NCBI GenBank assembly: GCA_003260075.1
Contig: QLIY01000039.1
Coordinates: 186,001 to 250,000, forward strand
From: Phallusia mammillata
Taxonomy: Eukaryota > Chordata > Ascidiacea > Phlebobranchia > Ascidiidae
Direction: 5' to 3'
DNA: 64,000 nucleotides
Shown here: positions 36,243-51,500 of the stretch, piece by piece
How the letters are laid out: each line of letters starts with the position of its first letter
Position numbering within the stretch: position 1 is the first letter of the stretch
The notes under the pieces: generated by a model
Database searches by the model: none
What the model was told of the DNA's origin: nothing
What the model saw: the letters and a program-made list of their open reading frames with translations, nothing else
Translations under genes and position numbers: made by a program

Positions 36243-36819
36243 ACCCAGTGTTTCCGGATAAAATGATGGGACCACCTTCAACAAGTTTAAAAAAACAGGC
36301 CAGAAATTTCCTCTTCTATATTTGCGCTGTGATAATATGTCAACCTTGGGCATGTCAACCTGTAGGCCGTTTAGCTTGACACTTATAACAATACCGTCAG
36401 CAGTGTTTTATTTTGTTGTCCAGTAAACGTTTGAGAGTTGGTAACCAAACTGTTATGTACACAAATATTTATATCAGTTGTTTTCTTATCAAAAATTCAC
36501 TAAGGTAATTTTTATCTCTGGAATTTTTAGAAATCTTTAAAATTTAAAGAAATGCAACAGCTGTTGTTACGATTAATAGCCGGATACCATGCGTTTATAC
36601 ACAGACAACGCGTAAGTTGAGTGTTGAATTAAAACTTGGCGGTGCAATTTTTGCGTTTTGTGTGTTTAATTTTGAAGTGGTTGCGTAATATTTAGGATTT
36701 AAAAGAAGCCTGTTATTACTGAATGTTGTAGCTGGGATAACGTTCATTGCATTAAAACCGTTGTGTGATTTTATTGATTATTTTTTTGCAGCAAAAAGGC
36801 GATTTAAAAATCAAGAATT

Positions 36820-37170
36820 ATGGTACTGCTTGAAAATGATGCATTTCTTACCGAACTGACAACTCTGTACCAAAAATGCCGTACTTCAGGGACAGTATAT
36901 GTGACTATGAAGAAATATGATGGACGTACAAAGCCTAAACCTCGACCAAACACAAAATCCAAGCAAAGATCTCAGCCTCAAGCACCGATCGAAGGACTTT
37001 GCCTTATTCGAGCAACAAATGGAAAAAAGAAACTTAGCACTGTGGTCAATGCCAAGGACATTAACCGATTTCAGATGGCATATACCAGTGTATTGCGAGC
37101 GAATTTGGATGGACTGAAAAAACATGGAAAGAAAAAGTCAAAGCCTTCGACCAAAGTAGCACAGCAATAA
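36820..37170 (+). CDS. SRP14: Signal recognition particle 14 kDa protein (SRP14)
   Basis: With SRP9, SRP14 binds the Alu domain of SRP RNA and pauses translation while the ribosome docks at the ER. A single exon encodes 116 residues. The family signature is clear: MVLLENDAFLTELTTLYQKC, then SGTVYVTMKKYDGRTKP, RATNGKKKLSTVV and FQMAYTSVLRANLDGLKKHG, all close to human. Human SRP14 has 136 residues because of an alanine-rich tail; here the tail is short and basic (KKKSKPSTKVAQQ). A loop between KYDGRTKP and GLCLIRA is enriched in Lys/Gln/Pro. No repeat or junction interrupts the gene. Confidence 0.97.
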   Translation: MVLLENDAFLTELTTLYQKCRTSGTVYVTMKKYDGRTKPKPRPNTKSKQRSQPQAPIEGLCLIRATNGKKKLSTVVNAKDINRFQMAYTSVLRANLDGLKKHGKKKSKPSTKVAQQ

Positions 37171-37849
37171 TTATTTGATTTCTTATTTTGCTTATAATGT
37201 ATTGGTTGGGAGTGCTAATAATGTTGCATACACTGGGTGTGATTTTCGGGAATGTTGCGTTGCTGTAGCTGCATTAATTTTTATGTTGCATTTGTGTTTA
37301 CTTTCACTAAATTCCTACTCAATGCAGTGTACAACATGTTGATCTCAAATTCAGAATTTAAATAACCTCAGATATATTGGCTTAAATACTATTCTCATAA
37401 AATACTGCTCATTTTATTGTGGTCATATTAAGTTAGGGAAGTGTGTTTATGTTGTTGATTCAAATGCTAAAGCAAACCTTGTGTTGTTCATTTTGCCACT
37501 GCTTTTATTTCTGCCATTCTGGACCAGTTTCCTTTGAGCTTGACTGTTTTAAATTACCACTTACCAGCATATTTCGTCTGGTTTAAGTCATCAATATTCA
37601 TGTCAAAAACCAGAGTGGTTTTTAACATTAGTTTGACTTCACACTAATGTTTCAAAGATTTCAAAGATTTCAAAACACCATTTCTTCTATTTTTGGTGTT
37701 TTTGCCCATTAAAAAATGAACTACATTAAAGCCATAAGAGTAAGTAATGGAAACAAAACAAGGTTGTGGTGTGGAATACTTTTTGTGTGCCATTTGTGGA
37801 ACAGTTGATGTTATGATTTTGCCTACAGGTGTTAATTAAATTTAAAAAC
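37171..37849. other. SRP14 3' UTR and short spacer to TEX261
   Basis: The two genes are in tandem on the plus strand with about 680 bp between stop and start. The left part is presumably the SRP14 3' UTR; an ATTAAA occurs near 37725. A short triplet of TTTCAAAGA repeats lies near 37652-37672. Nothing else is recognised. Confidence 0.5.
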
Positions 37850-41018
<3,169 letters not shown>

Positions 41019-42256
41019 TTTTCAGAGTTTCGTACTGTATGTATTGCAGTTTTGCTATTTACTCAGATAGCTAATTTTATGTGTCGAATTTAGCGAAGCT
41101 TTCCAAGACCAATGCTGTGGGGGGGGGGATGAGTGTCTATATTGCAGCAAACACTTATTTAGCTAAGACCACCAAATATATTTATTTTTTCACATTGATT
41201 TCTAGTCATTGGCGGAGGCCACTACAAAAAATGTATTGATGATGGTTGAATTTGTGTCTAGGTAAAGGAAATAATTTAGTGTCCCCTAAATGCTTGTTTG
41301 GTGGAAATTGCTTTGGGCAAATGCATTTAAAAACTTTTTTGTTTTTGTTGAAATAAATATATCAGAAAAAACAAGTGTCTGTTAGTGTCAAGCATATAGG
41401 TAGTGGTCTACAAAATAATCAAGACATACACTTAATTTTCTTTTAAAGATAGGTGGAGTATGGTTATTAAGAGACAGACAGCAAAATCTGAATAGACAAG
41501 TACATTTTACTTCATAAACCCTGTTGATTATCCCAACTTCAGACGGAAAAAAACAAAGATCCTTGGGTAAACTATGCCCTGTAAGCAGAAGTATTCCATG
41601 GGGGCGATATCTGGCTTTCTTCAACTTTGTTTTGCTTTTACAATTCTGAAGCAACCACTTTCGGTAAAACTGGTGTAACTTTGCATAGAATGTGTAAGTG
41701 GTACCACTTGGTTTCCACCCACATAACAAAAGGCGTTTGTTTGCACATAATTTGGATTGTCCGAAAGCAAGACTCTGCATGTTGTTGTAGCAATCAATTT
41801 GTAAGAATTTTTAATCGGGTTTTAACTGTCAACTGAAGCTTTCGTGTTGCTAAGTGATTCTGATTGACCATCTCTGCTGGGGGGGGGGAATCAGGTTTTA
41901 ACTGTTAACTGAAGCTTTCGTGTTGCTAAGTGATTCTGATTGACCATCTCTGCTCCCACACGGGGACGATTTTGGAAAAATGTGTAAAAGACCACTGCCA
42001 GAAACAACGGATTTGGATGCATCAAACGTTCTTTAAATTTTGAAAGTCTGTCCACATTTTTTTACCTTTTAAATCAGTCAAATAGCACAAAAAAGTCTAC
42101 CCAAGGCTTCTTGACCCATTTATAAACAAACACCCTTGCTTTTCTAATCTGCAACAAAATTCAGTCACAAGCTTGTTCTTAATTGGAAACGAAGTGGGTC
42201 AAGCAAAAAATCTTTTGACAATACGTAAGACAACAATAAAACAAAAACAATGGCCT
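41019..42256. other. Convergent 3' region of TEX261 and NELFA
   Basis: TEX261 and NELFA converge here. TEX261's 3' UTR probably ends near 41375 (AATAAA at 41352); the remainder is likely NELFA 3' UTR. A G-run near 41116 has no obvious local duplicate; another near 41880 joins two copies of about 75 bp (41813-41878 and 41890-41955). A minus-strand ORF of 130 codons at 41388-41780 matches no family I know and is not called. Confidence 0.5.
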
Positions 42257-45200
42257 TCACATCCGTCCTTGTATCGTTGCATGTGGTACGCCAGGTTGTA
42301 ATGTAGCTGGTTTAATTCGTTGTCGTTTGCCAGCTTGTCCAGTTCGGTAGTTCATTTCATAAAGTGTTTCAACAATAACGGGTAGGATACCACCAGTGGG
42401 ACTTGCTATGCTTTGTACACCTTCTGATAATACAATCTGTCAAAACAAAAAGCATGACATGTGAATCTATCCTTGAGGTATATAATTTCCAAAATATTTA
42501 TTTTCAATGGCATAAAAATGAACAAATTCTACCTGCTTACGTTGACATATAGTTTTTTCTTAAAGCCTTTTTGGCATACAATTATAAAGGATTGGGATAC
42601 TGCAGGCCAAGAGAATGTGAAGTCCTGTTGGGGGGGGGGGGCATGTGAATCTATCCTTGAGGCATATAATTTCCAAAATATTTATTTTCAATGGTATAAA
42701 ATGAACAAATTCTACCTGCTTACGTTGACATATAGTTTTTCTTAAAGCCATTTTGGTATATAAATATAAAGGATTGGGATACTGCAGGCCAAGAGAATGT
42801 GAAGTCCTGTTGCTAGACTTTCAAGTAATGCTAATTTAACTGACTAATGGCCGTCAGTTAATAAAAACTGTTATAAAGCCTGCTATAGAAAAAAGTTGTG
42901 TTCTCCTGGTTTAGAAGAATAAACAATCTTGTATATTCGGAAATTACTCATCTCATAACACTGCACAAAATGTGCAATTGTCAGACACGAAAAAAATCAA
43001 TGATTTAAGGATAAAACTAGAATAGTGGTTTTCCTATATATTGCCAGTTATATAAACTACATCATATGGGGGGGGGGTAATATTAACTCCCACAAGTTGT
43101 GTTCTCCTGGTTTAGAAGAATAAACAATCTTGTATATTCAGAAATTACTCATCTCATAACACTGCACAAAATGTGCAACTGTCAGACACGAAAAAAATCA
43201 ATGATTTAAGGATAAAATAACTAAGTAGGGAAAAACAGAAGCAGTAAAGAAACTACATAACAAAACATTGTTAAATTTTCCACCATAAATACCTGAACAA
43301 TGTCACCCTGATCGGGATATGGGTTTTCCCTTGACCCTGCCATGAAGCCAAGAATAATTGCCTTTTCTGGCCGTGAAAGTCTGTTGGCTGATTTGAACAT
43401 TTCTTGCGCTTGAAACATTTGTTCTCTCTAAAAATACATAAATGTTATGTAACAGGCCACATGGTCACATATTCATTACAAGGCAGATGTAGTACACCGG
43501 AACTATTAGAGCTATTATATCATAGTGTTTAGTGTCGACCTATTGCAACATTCAACTTTCTGTAACAAATAGAGACGGGGGGGGGGAGCCACATGGTCAC
43601 ATATTCATTACTGGGATCAGCTCTCAAGAAAGTAGCCATCAAGGCAGAAGTATCATAGTACACCGGAACTATTAGAGCTATTATATCATAGTGATTAGTG
43701 TCGACCTATTGCAACATTCAACTTTCTGTAACAAATAGAGACGTGTTGAGCCGACCAGAACCCAAGTACTCGGTACTGTTTATTATGCTCAGCTGAGCAG
43801 TTGCATAAACTGACCAAAGTATTAAATCTGCATATTCATGCCCTGCTAACATATGAAACTAGTGTTCGAAAGGGTATCCAAGAACAAAATATGATGTTTT
43901 TTAAATGAGTTAGATGGTGGAAAAATACTTCTGGGGCCTGTGCAGCTTAATACACCGCCGATGAGGCAAGGGCCTTGGAAAGCTACAATACTAGCATAGA
44001 ATTGGGAATGTTTGTGACGTCACAGTGCACCCAGTGCGTGCGGCTGAGCTTCACCATGAGATGCACGGTGTTTGACTAAACTAAATTTGTCAAATGTTGC
44101 AATATTGATTATTTAGTGTGCATTTGCCTAGGGGGGGGGGGTGCACCTCGTGTGTGCGGCTGAGCTTTACCATGAGATGCACATTGTTTGACTAAACTAA
44201 ATTTGTCAAATGTTGCAATATTGATTATTTGTGTGCATTTGCCTATTCTGCATGTTGTATATCCACAAGAAATTCAATGTAAATATTGATTATTTTCTTA
44301 CTGTTAAAGTGAGACCACGTTTTGGTGCGGGTGGGTTCAAATGCTGGGGTTGCTGTTGCTGTTGTTGTGGCTGTTGAGGCGGTGTTTGTTGTTGTACGGC
44401 CTGTTGGTTTTGATGTGGAAGCTTCATAAAGACAGCCTGTTGTTGCTGTTGTTGTTGTATCTGAGGAAGTTGTGGGCGCAATGGCAGACGCTGCTGTTGT
44501 TGTTGTTGTTGCAACAGGTGTGGTTGGTAGAAACGTTGAACAGCTGGGTTGGACTGTTGTTGTTGCTGTGGTCGTTGTTGTGGCTGCTGTTGTTGCTGCT
44601 GCGGCTGCAAACTGCGTTGGGGTGAAATCTAGAAGAAAAAAAATGTGAAGTTAAACTTATAAACAGCATTAATTCATCTACTCATACAAAAATGTCAAAC
44701 ACTTTGATATTTAGAAGAAACCATTTTATATGTATAACCATATCGAGCCTACAAAATAGCATAACCATTTGCAGTATCAAATAAAAGCTCTTCCTTGATC
44801 AGTCATATACACTAACCACAAGGAGTGGATCTTAACCAATTTTACACAGAAACAAAACGTTGTAAAACTTTAAGTCTTACCATTAGTCGCTGTGGAGACT
44901 GTATTACAGTTCCTGGCGGCCTTTGCGATGTCATAACATAGGAGGAAGGGACAACCATTCTTGCAGTGTTTTGCATATGGTTGGGCAGTGTTGGCAGTTG
45001 TGGAGCATTTGGTTGTTGTGACACTGGCACCTGTTTTTCAAGTCTGACACCTGGCGGACTGGTCAGACGCACTTGGTGTTGGCTTGCCACTGGAAGTGTC
45101 TGTTGGTGTGTTGGTTGTTGTTGTGGTTGGTGTTGTTGTGGGACTGGAACAGCTTGTGGAGGTCGGTACATGTTCACAGATGGCGGGGTTTGCTGTTGCT

Positions 45201-48200
45201 GTTGTTTCTGTATGTGTTGCTGTTGTTGTTGTTTCGTAGGAGATTCTTTGAAAATTAAAATTACGGTGGATTTAAAGCTTAGTTTTGAGAGCTAGGAATA
45301 TAATGTTCATAGCCCCATATATCCCCATTCTCGATACAAAAAGCACATATGCCACCCTTTAATGTGAGTTCCTGCCTCATAGCGCTTGTAGTAACGGTGT
45401 GGCATTTACCATCTATCCACCAATAGTGCCCTCAACTTTGTCAATATGGGGGTCTTATAACATTGCACATCTATTACCCGCCTAGTGAATGTTTTAGCGC
45501 AATTGCACTGATATGACTTGTTTCACCTGACGAAATAAACTTAATAGCAAGCAATGAGCATGAGTGTCACTGTCAAGATATGTTTCTCATTTTGACACTG
45601 ATCATGGGAATCAACAAATTGATCAACCTTTTTTAACCATGACCACTATCCGGTTTAAAACTGGATTATTTTGCCTGATCAGTTGCGGTCACTGACAGGT
45701 TGATTTTTGACAATTCCATATGCATAGATGTTGACAATAAGAGGTTATCAATCAACATGTGCAGGGGATCCATAAACTTTAAACAAAAACAATTAAGTAC
45801 AAACCATGAAGCTTTGGATGCACATTAGGTGGTGTTCCATTCTGAATAGGTGGAGAATATAGATTTGGAGGTGGTATTCTGCAAAGATAAAAATAAGTAT
45901 TCTGTATAACTAAAACATTCATTCTAATTCACCATTTTTACCTTTTAGTGTAAAATATTAAGCAACATAGAATAAAAACAACCTAATAAGTCATCCCAAA
46001 ATATAACGCACTAGTTTAGGTTCCAGTGTTTAGGGCATAGTGTTTAGCACTTGTCTACACCAAACCACATAATAGTACATTATGGCATATTTAACATACT
46101 TAGGTTGAGAAGTCGGTTTATCTTCTCTGCTGGAAGGCGGCGTTGTTGTTGTAACCAGTCGTTGAGGGGATGTAAAATCACTATCGCTTGACGTTGTCTT
46201 GTTATTGTCAAAATACAACGTCTTGGCAGGAGCTGAAAAGAGTTGAACACTTTATCAGGAAGGCACAGTGAATAGCTGACAGGGCGATATAATCAGTGAT
46301 ATACAACTGCATGCAATTGGCAAGTTACTTGGCTCTGGCTTAGGACAAATTGATAGCAGTTTCGTCCTTACCATACACACAACCTTTGCATGTAAAATAC
46401 AAGCTAGGCCACTAGTATAATAGTTTAAATGTGCTTAGTGACAATTCTCACTACATTAACATTAACCAGTTGGGTTTATCCCCTAAATAACTCAGCTATA
46501 TTAAGAAAAGCAAAATACATTGCTCTATTATATCAATGGAATAAATGTTTGTTTGTTTTGAAAAATATTTTTTATAATATACAGAATACAGCCCTGCAGT
46601 AAACAAATCAACATTAGTAGAGTTGTTTAACTAAATCAGGGGTCGGGGGGGGGGTACTAGTATAATAGTTTAAATGTGCTTAGTGACAATTCTGGCTACA
46701 TTAACATTAACCAGTTGGGTTTATCCCCTAAATCAGTGGTTTTCAACCGCTGGTCCGCCAAATATATTACAATTTTATATCTCAATTGCAAAATGAAAGA
46801 TGTTGAAGGCCGATAAATCGTGTGGAAGTCAACGCTCTACTTTCTTGCAGAAATTTCTTTAGAACCGCGTTAAAACGTATGATATCAAACAGACAGCAGC
46901 ATAAATTGATTTTTTATACTCTTTTGAATTGCATATTTTTGTCGTGATTACTTTTTGGGTTGATTTGAAAGCCCACCGGTCCGCAAAATTTGTTTCGAAA
47001 GTTTACCGGCCCGCAAACTTAAAGAGAACCACTGCCCTAAATAACTCAGCTATATTGAGAAAAGCAAAATACATTGCTCTATTATATCAATGGAATAAAT
47101 GTTGTTGTTTTTTTAAAAAAAACTTTCATAATATACAGAATACAGCCCTGCGGTAAACAAACCAACATTAGTAGAGTTGTTTAACTAAATCAGGGGTCAC
47201 CAACCCTGTTGGATCATTTCTAGTCGCCCGAGAGACTTGTTCTAGAAATAGCCAGTTGCACCTTTAGTTTACACAAAATGCTGTGCATTATAAAAATTGT
47301 ATTAAAAGTGGTGCAAGACGTTTTATTTAACCATGGGCAATTAGGGGGGGGGGAAGAGTTGAACACTTTATCAGGAAGGCACAGTAAATAGCTGACAATC
47401 AGTGATATATAACTGCATGCAATTGGCAAGTTACTTGGCTCTGGCTTAGGACAAATTGGGGGGGGGGGTATGCCCGCGGGCACCTTGTCGCCCATTGGAT
47501 CATTTCTAGTCGCCCGCGAGACTTGTTCTAGAAATAGCCAGTTGCCCCTTTAGTTTACACAAAATGCTGTGCCTTATAAAGATTGTATTAAAAGTGGTGC
47601 AAGACGTTTTATTTAACCATGGGCAATTAATACTTAACAAAGCATTATGCAACAATCATAACATTCAATTCGACTGTTACATCATACATTCGACTGTTAC
47701 GCTAATAAATGTCAGTTAGTGAACAAAGTGGTACTCTAAATTAGAGTCTAAAACAGTGGTCTTCAATCTTTTTTAAAAGCGACCCCAATTTAAAAGAAAA
47801 TGGGGGGGGGGAGCGACCCCATTTTTTCCGATAATGAGAAAAATGTTTCAAGTAATGCTGAATCTGAAACTATTTTCATGTAAATTTACCCGCAAGTAGA
47901 CTTTGAATATTTTAGCATTTAGCGTGCATTATTGCGTTCACATGTTAGAACCCACAGGTTTTATTTAATTTTGCCAATCTAAATACCACCCGGTCGAAGT
48001 GTTAATTACTAAAACATGTGCAACGTTTGACAGCAGTGCTTTTTTGAAACGAAATAAATGTTACGCATAAAGAAGTGGCGATTGTTTTANTACACGCGAC
48101 CCCATTTTTTCCGATAGGGAGAAAAATGTTTCAAGTAATGCTGAAACTGAAACTATTTTCATGCAAATTTACCCGCAAGTAGAGATTGAATATTAGCATT

Positions 48201-48413
48201 TAGCGTGCATTATTGCGTTCACATGTTAGAACCCACAGGTTTTATTTAATTTTGCCAATCTAAATACCACCCGGTCGAAGTGTTAATTACTAAAACATGT
48301 GCAACGTTTGACAGCAGTGCTTTTTTGAAACGAAATAAATGTTACGCATAAAGAAGTGGCGATTGTTTTATTACAGCACCCGTTTTTTTTTTTAATTCAA
48401 AATATGCATTAAA

Positions 48414-48503
<90 letters not shown>

Positions 48504-51500
48504 GACCACTGAACTAGATTATTATATCTTTAACTATAAAATATATATATGTCCATTGTTGCCCAACCCTTGGTTTGGGCACTTAAATGATCCTATCATA
48601 AATCCATAAAAGGGGGGGGGGCAGCACCCGTTTTTTTTTATTCAAAATATGCATTAAATTAGTGTACTGAGTTGTCGAAATAACGACAACCCAACGAAAC
48701 CAACCAGTGACCCACTTTTTCGTCGCGACCTAATGCAGTATGTCCAGGACCACATAGCTTCATTTTTAGTAAGAATAACAATAATGTTTTTAAAAAAAAT
48801 TGGGCTCTGTTTTTGTTTGAATAAAAATCGTGACAGGTTAATTTGAACAATGTCACTTTGACAATGAGACAAAACACATTTAATATGAACACACTACTTC
48901 AACATGTTTTAAACTGGTAGCCCTCCAGCCATTTGAATATCTTAAGGTAGCCCTCGGGTTTGAAAAGGTTGGTGACCCCTGAACTAGATTATTATATCTT
49001 TAACTATAAAATCTATATCCATTGCAACCCTTGGTTTGGGCACTTAAATGATCCTATCATAAATCCATAAAACCCCATTGATCATATGCGCTGAGTAGGC
49101 GATGTGGCCTGGCCACCTTGGTTTTTTTAGGTCAGTGGCAGCCACATTACATATTGGTTAGTTTGAATAGTTTTGAATGAAAAATTGTTAAATAAGCAAG
49201 ATTTTTTCTAACAAACATACCGGCGTTATGTCAACATCTGTGCTTAAAAATTGCAACCTACTTTGACTGGTGCAATGTTTATGAGGTCAAACACGCAATT
49301 GTCTATTAGTAAATCAATGACCATTATCAATGGTTATCTCAGTGACGGTGATTTAGCCATCCTTGTCATCCTTGCTTTAGTGGCGTCACTTTAAGTTCAA
49401 GTTAATACTACCTTTTGCCTCCTTGCCATTTAGTAAAACTCTGGGTATGATCATGATTTTTAGAAATATTTTTCACATGCATACTGGTTTCATAAATGAT
49501 TCATTTCAATCAGTCTGTGAATGACTCTGCTTAGGAACATACAGCTAGAGACCAAAAAGCATAGAACACACCGGTCTAATCTGTTCTTTAATGTTGTTAT
49601 TCTGTTGTACTTACTTGTAACTTCGATGGGTTCCGCTTCACTGTCCGAGGAAATGTCATGGTCTAGTGATTCGGTCGTGGTGCGTCGATGGGACAAACTC
49701 TGAGAGGTGGAACTGGACGATGCTTCCTGGCTGCTTGCATCTTCTGTGTCCTCTTCCATTGATTGTGATGGCATAACAGAAGGTAGACCAGCAGCGTACT
49801 CCGGTGTTTTGTCATGCTAAAAGTGCATTACAACAAATATGTTAATGCAAATGAAAAATGCAAATGTTCTTAGTTAGTTTACAAAACATTACAATTCACA
49901 CCATATTCCATATGGCTTAAATTAACTCTGTTACACCGCACCTTAGACTTACATTTAAGGCCCGCTTGGGCTGTCTTGGAAAACAATCAATGGGCTTAGG
50001 TATGTTTGTGAACATTAAGAAACTGGGCATCCAAGGCTACATTTTGACCTCGCGATTAATTTCTTCCAATCAGCAAAAAAAATTAAAAAATACAGTTGCT
50101 AAAAATTTGGATTATAACCCAAAAATATTTGCCTTTGCTATACGGTGCCCACAGTCCACACTAACAAAACAAAGACATGCAGAAGTTGTAAACTCTTACT
50201 GTTGGTTCTTCCTCATCCTCTTGCACTTGTGATGCTGTGACACTTTCTTGCTGTTGAAGTTGTTTCTTTCTTCTCTTGCTGTCTCGAACTCCGATACCAC
50301 TTCCACCAATCGGTTGTTCCGAAATATCCAAGAGCTTAGTACCTCCAGCCTGATCCAAAAATTTTTTTGCTCATTACAAATTTCTTGACAAATATATTTT
50401 TCGAGTGGATCTCAAATATATAGGATCGCTTGGATCATTTGGATCGCTCGGTGCACACTCATGACGCCATATTGGACCGCTTGGTGCACCTTTATATATA
50501 TTGGATTGCTTGGTACACACTCATGTTGCCATATTTGATCGCTTGGTGCACATTATTGATGCCATATTGTGCCCAAGTGATGCAAAGGTGCACCAAGCGA
50601 TCCAATATAGCAAGAGAAAGGTGCACCAAGCGATTCATGAATTTTGGTGACTTTGTTTTGGATGCATTCATTATTTTACAGAAGAGCGGTCTTCAACAAA
50701 GTTATGTTTAAAACAATTCAACAAAATTATCTAAAAGTCAAAGTCGTTAGAATATCTTAAATCCAATCCAACGATATTTGAAAAACCAACTTTTCACTCC
50801 ACCGTCAGAGCCCGACTCTTGGCTCCACTTAACGGTCCTAACATAGAAACGCAATACATCAAACACAATTCTGTAGTACCTGTTGTCTTGCTGGAACTCT
50901 TGACACGCTACGGTTTACTCCAGGCACTAGTGGAGTGGAAGTGCCCCTATAGCTGTCAGACCGAGTTGGTGGACCTTTAGATTGGGTCCGTTTCAATGGG
51001 GTAACATCAGATGAACGTCGTGCCATGTCCCGATGCTTCACTGGGACACTTTTAACTGCGCCACCAGCACCACCCTTTTTCATGTGACTTACAGCTTCAT
51101 TTGCTATGGAAAAGACAGAAAAGTTCATTGGTATATTTGTTACATAAAAAACAGATCTATTTTATTGATCACTGATTGCATTACTGATTGCTACAAGGTG
51201 TATGGTTGTATTTAACAACAAAACTTAGTAGCTTTACGAGAACATGGTCAAGCGCAGTGGTTTGCAAACAACAGTTTGAAATAGACTTTTGACTAAGCTT
51301 GGCAGAACCAGTTTATTATGTACGATAACTGGACATAATCACTACTATGATGCAATATACAGCCTTCTGTCTGTTAATACACCAGTGACATAATTAATGA
51401 TGAGTTGTAATAAATATGCAAGCACTTCACATTCTTTGTTATTGGTTTTTAAGAGCAGTCTACCAAATGTTCGTGCCTCAAGCATTAGTTAAACATGATT

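Larger units (their letters stand above)
35106..36819. other. 3' UTR, nested hAT MITEs and SRP14 promoter region
   Basis: The 3' UTR of the membrane protein ends near 35340. From 35437 to 36242 lies a hAT-like element carrying a second one. The remaining 36243-36819 leads to SRP14 and should include its promoter; a TTTTTTTGCAG acceptor ending at 36791, 28 bp before the ATG, points to a 5' UTR intron or a trans-splice site. Confidence 0.55.

Noticed and set aside
41388-41780. 130-codon minus-strand ORF between TEX261 and NELFA
   Set aside because: Open but without recognised motifs, and probably in the NELFA 3' UTR; no evidence of coding beyond length.
44341-45295. Leu/Cys-rich plus-strand ORFs
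   Set aside because: Antisense of the NELFA polyglutamine exons.
50405-50650. CRISPR-like array
   Set aside because: Repeats of about 15 bp are in both orientations with irregular spacing, and the DNA is from an animal genome.
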